A program made the position numbers and the translations under genes. A DNA stretch of 7,048 bases from Ilumatobacteraceae bacterium (lineage in GTDB: Bacteria > Actinomycetota > Acidimicrobiia > Acidimicrobiales > Ilumatobacteraceae), in contig JALOLG010000072.1 of NCBI GenBank assembly GCA_025456105.1, positions 1-7,048 of the forward strand. Reading direction: 5' to 3'. Within the stretch, counting starts at the first letter, position 1. Every line of letters starts with the position of its first letter. A model generated the notes under the pieces. The model was not told where the DNA came from. It did not search any database and worked only from the letters and a program-made list of their open reading frames with translations. This document shows, in pieces, positions 5,419 through 7,048 of the stretch.

Positions 5419-6030
5419 GTGCTGCCCGACGTGCCCCGACTCACCGGTCGCCACGTCGTGCTGGAACCGCTGAGCCGCCGCCACGTCGACGCGCTGGTGG
5501 CGGCCGCCGGTATCGACCGATCCACGTACGACTTCACCCTCGTGCCCGACGACCAGGCGTCGATGCGCGACTACGTCGACCGCCTCGACGCCGCCGCCCA
5601 CGACGGCTCGATGCGGCCGTTCGCCCAGGTCCTCCCCGACGGCCGCGCCATCGGCTGCACTCGGTTCATGGAGCCGCGCTGGTGGCGGGACCGACCAGAG
5701 CCCGACGAGGTCGAGGTCGGCGGCACCTGGCTCGCCCACGACGTGCAGCGCACGCCCGTGAACACCGAGGCCAAGCGGCTGCTGCTCGGCCACGCCTTCG
5801 ACGTGTGGGGAGCATGGCGGGTCGCGCTCTGCACCGACGCCCGCAACCACCGCAGCCGTGCCGCCATCGAGCGGCTCGGGGCCACGTTCGAGGGCGTGCT
5901 TCGATCACACCGCCCCGTCAACGCCCTCCACGCGCCCGTCGCACCCCGCGACACCGCGGTGTTCTCGATCATCGCCGGCGAGTGGCCGGCCGTCCGTGAC
6001 GCCCTCGACCGCCGGCTGGCCGCGACATGA
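5419..6030 (+). CDS. GNAT family N-acetyltransferase, RimJ/RimL type
   Basis: This 203-residue protein belongs to the RimJ/RimL-like branch of GNAT acetyltransferases, which transfer acetyl from acetyl-CoA to amines or protein N-termini. It begins with LTGRHVVLEPLSRRHVDAL (8-26), the standard opening of the branch. The family mark VNTEAKRLLLGHAFD (114-128) lies at the CoA-binding helix. RVALCTDARNHRSRAAIERL (134-153) with LGATFEGVLR (153-162) is the C-terminal motif, where N143 and the S-R-A-A-I-E-R-L-G run are typical. An insertion around MEPRWWRDRPEPDEVEV (84-100) is longer than a tight turn. The substrate is unknown, so gene names such as rimI or rimJ are not used. The GTG at 5419 is supported by the promoter spacing. 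Its TGA overlaps the ATG of the next gene (ATGA, 6027-6030), so the two are almost certainly co-translated. Confidence 0.87.
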   Translation: MLPDVPRLTGRHVVLEPLSRRHVDALVAAAGIDRSTYDFTLVPDDQASMRDYVDRLDAAAHDGSMRPFAQVLPDGRAIGCTRFMEPRWWRDRPEPDEVEVGGTWLAHDVQRTPVNTEAKRLLLGHAFDVWGAWRVALCTDARNHRSRAAIERLGATFEGVLRSHRPVNALHAPVAPRDTAVFSIIAGEWPAVRDALDRRLAAT

Positions 6031-7048
6031 TCGTCGAGCCGCTCCACCGCCACCCGCACCTCGCCGACGCGCTCGCCGATCGCGTGCACGCCGAGTTCGG
6101 CCACCACTACGACCCGGCGGTGTGGGACCTCGACGCCGCTCGCCGCGAGTTCGAGGCGATGACCGATCCGGCGGCCCACGACGTCACGTGGATCGCCTTC
6201 GACGGGCCCGGACGCGACCTCGCCGACGTGGCCGGCTCCGTGTCGCTGATCGCCGACGAGGACCTGCCGGGCTTCGAGCACGTCACGGCCTGGCTCGCCA
6301 ACCTGCTCGTCGCGCCCGACCGCCGTCGGGCCGGTGTCGGCCGACTGCTCGTGACCACCGTGGAGGACGAGGCGCGCCGGCGCGGCCTCGACCGCCTGCA
6401 CCTGTTCACCGAGGAGCAGGTGGGCTACTACCTGCCGCTCGGCTGGCGGCCGCTCGCCGAGGTGCCGGGCGGTCGCGGCCACGTGCTGGTGAAGCGGCTC
6501 GACGAGCGCGCGGCGCGGCGCGCCCTCGCGTCGCGCTGGTCCACCGACCCCGACGTCGGCGGGGCGTACTCGTACCTGCGCGTGGGTGGACGTCCCGAGC
6601 ACCGCGACGTGCTGGCCGGCGAGGTCCTGCCCGGACTCGTGCTCGCCGGCGAGGCCACGAACCGGGCGTATCCCGCCACGCTCCACGGGGCCTGGTTCTC
6701 GGGCGAGCGGGCCGCACGCCAGCTCGCCGGCGCGCGGCGCGTGCTCGTGGTGGGCGCCGGCATCGCCGGCCTGGTGGCGGCGCGCGAGCTGGCAGCCGCC
6801 GGATCGGACGTCGTGGTGGTCGAGCGGATGCCGCACATCGGTGGCCGCGCCCGCGTCGACGACTCGCTCGGGGTGACCGTCCCACTCGGCGGGGCCTGGT
6901 TCCACGGCGTCGAGGGGCACCCGCTCCGAGAGCTCGTGGCGCACCGGCCCGACGAGTGGGCGTACGACCACACCGTCGTCGTCGACCACGGGTGGGTCGC
7001 CGAGCCGGATCTCGACGCGGCGCGGGCGATCCGCTCCGATCTGCTCGC
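6027..7048 (+). CDS. GNAT-flavin amine oxidase fusion with C-then-N domain order (partial, runs off the window)
   Basis: The frame is open from ATG 6027 to the window end without a stop, giving 340 residues of an incomplete protein. Residues 1-157 are a GNAT domain: LLVAPDRRRAGVGRLLV (93-109) carries the acetyl-CoA motif R-x-x-G-x-G (R100, G103, G105), and YYLPLGWRPL (134-143) is the usual end strand. Residues 171-235 match the normal C-terminal end of monoamine/polyamine oxidases: W-x-x-DP (171-175), GAYSY (179-183), AGEATNRAYPATLHGA (207-222), then SGERAARQL. Three residues later the normal N-terminal start of the same family appears: VLVVGAGIAGLVAAREL (239-255; G243, G245, G248), acidic E266 for the FAD ribose, GGR (272-274), and GGAWFHG (288-294). 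The parts are in inverted order for the family. The gene overlaps the previous stop by ATGA, so it is co-translated with the RimJ/RimL-type GNAT. The codon choice is like the neighbours. Substrate inference: amines. Confidence 0.8.
   Translation, partial: MIVEPLHRHPHLADALADRVHAEFGHHYDPAVWDLDAARREFEAMTDPAAHDVTWIAFDGPGRDLADVAGSVSLIADEDLPGFEHVTAWLANLLVAPDRRRAGVGRLLVTTVEDEARRRGLDRLHLFTEEQVGYYLPLGWRPLAEVPGGRGHVLVKRLDERAARRALASRWSTDPDVGGAYSYLRVGGRPEHRDVLAGEVLPGLVLAGEATNRAYPATLHGAWFSGERAARQLAGARRVLVVGAGIAGLVAARELAAAGSDVVVVERMPHIGGRARVDDSLGVTVPLGGAWFHGVEGHPLRELVAHRPDEWAYDHTVVVDHGWVAEPDLDAARAIRSDLL

Noticed and set aside
5355..5537. N-terminal extension of the DUF2889 protein
   Set aside because: It overlaps the start of the divergent GNAT gene and its promoter, and reads as low-complexity Ser/Thr/Arg sequence.
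4788..5999. Plus-strand open frame over DUF2889 and GNAT regions (403 codons)
   Set aside because: It is out of frame with the GNAT and antisense to DUF2889, and gives no recognisable protein.
5571..6989. Long minus-strand open frame (472 codons)
   Set aside because: It is antisense to the GNAT gene and the GNAT-oxidase fusion, both of which have recognisable domain motifs on the plus strand. The translation is Arg/His/Val-rich and unlike any family.

Overview
The window is very GC-rich, with a strong preference for G or C at third codon positions. Several genes have a TANNNT hexamer 6-7 nt before the start codon and almost no leader, and there is a PPOX-class gene of the F420-dependent type. 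Together these point to an actinobacterium. An Acidimicrobiia-like lineage (Ilumatobacter and relatives) would fit, but that is an impression from gene style and not a placement.

Layout. Positions 1-33 may be the tail of an upstream gene. A PPOX/F420-type flavin-split-barrel gene (114-554, +) converges with a class III aminotransferase of the HemL superfamily (561-1925, -); the two stops are 6 nt apart. The spacer after that promoter carries tRNA-His(GTG) (2061-2138) and tRNA-Lys(CTT) (2205-2276). Next is a small protein with a possible PH-like fold (2302-2754, -), divergent from a phytanoyl-CoA dioxygenase family oxygenase (2818-3618, +). The latter converges on a quinone-oxidoreductase-type MDR enzyme (3683-4666, -), with an inverted/direct repeat cluster between the stops. 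The MDR gene sits 1 nt behind a DUF2889 gene (4668-5354, -), so these two look like an operon. Divergent from it is a second operon: a RimJ/RimL-type GNAT acetyltransferase (5419-6030, +) overlapping by 4 nt (ATGA) a long ORF that runs off the window end (6027-7048+).

The most unusual object is that last ORF, which has no stop codon in the window. It starts with a complete GNAT domain. Next comes the segment that normally ends a flavin amine oxidase (W-x-x-DP, GxYSY, GEAT, YPAT-x-HGA). Immediately after comes the segment that normally begins one (GxGxxG Rossmann motif, acidic residue, GGR, GGAW-x-HG). The oxidase part is therefore in C-then-N order: either a circularly permuted amine oxidase fused to an acetyltransferase, or a remnant of one oxidase ahead of another. 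An acetyltransferase fused to a polyamine/monoamine-oxidase-like domain recalls the eukaryotic SSAT / N-acetylpolyamine oxidase pair. The sequence beyond the window decides between the models.

No stretch longer than 300 bases lacks a gene. No CRISPR array, insertion sequence or phage gene was seen.
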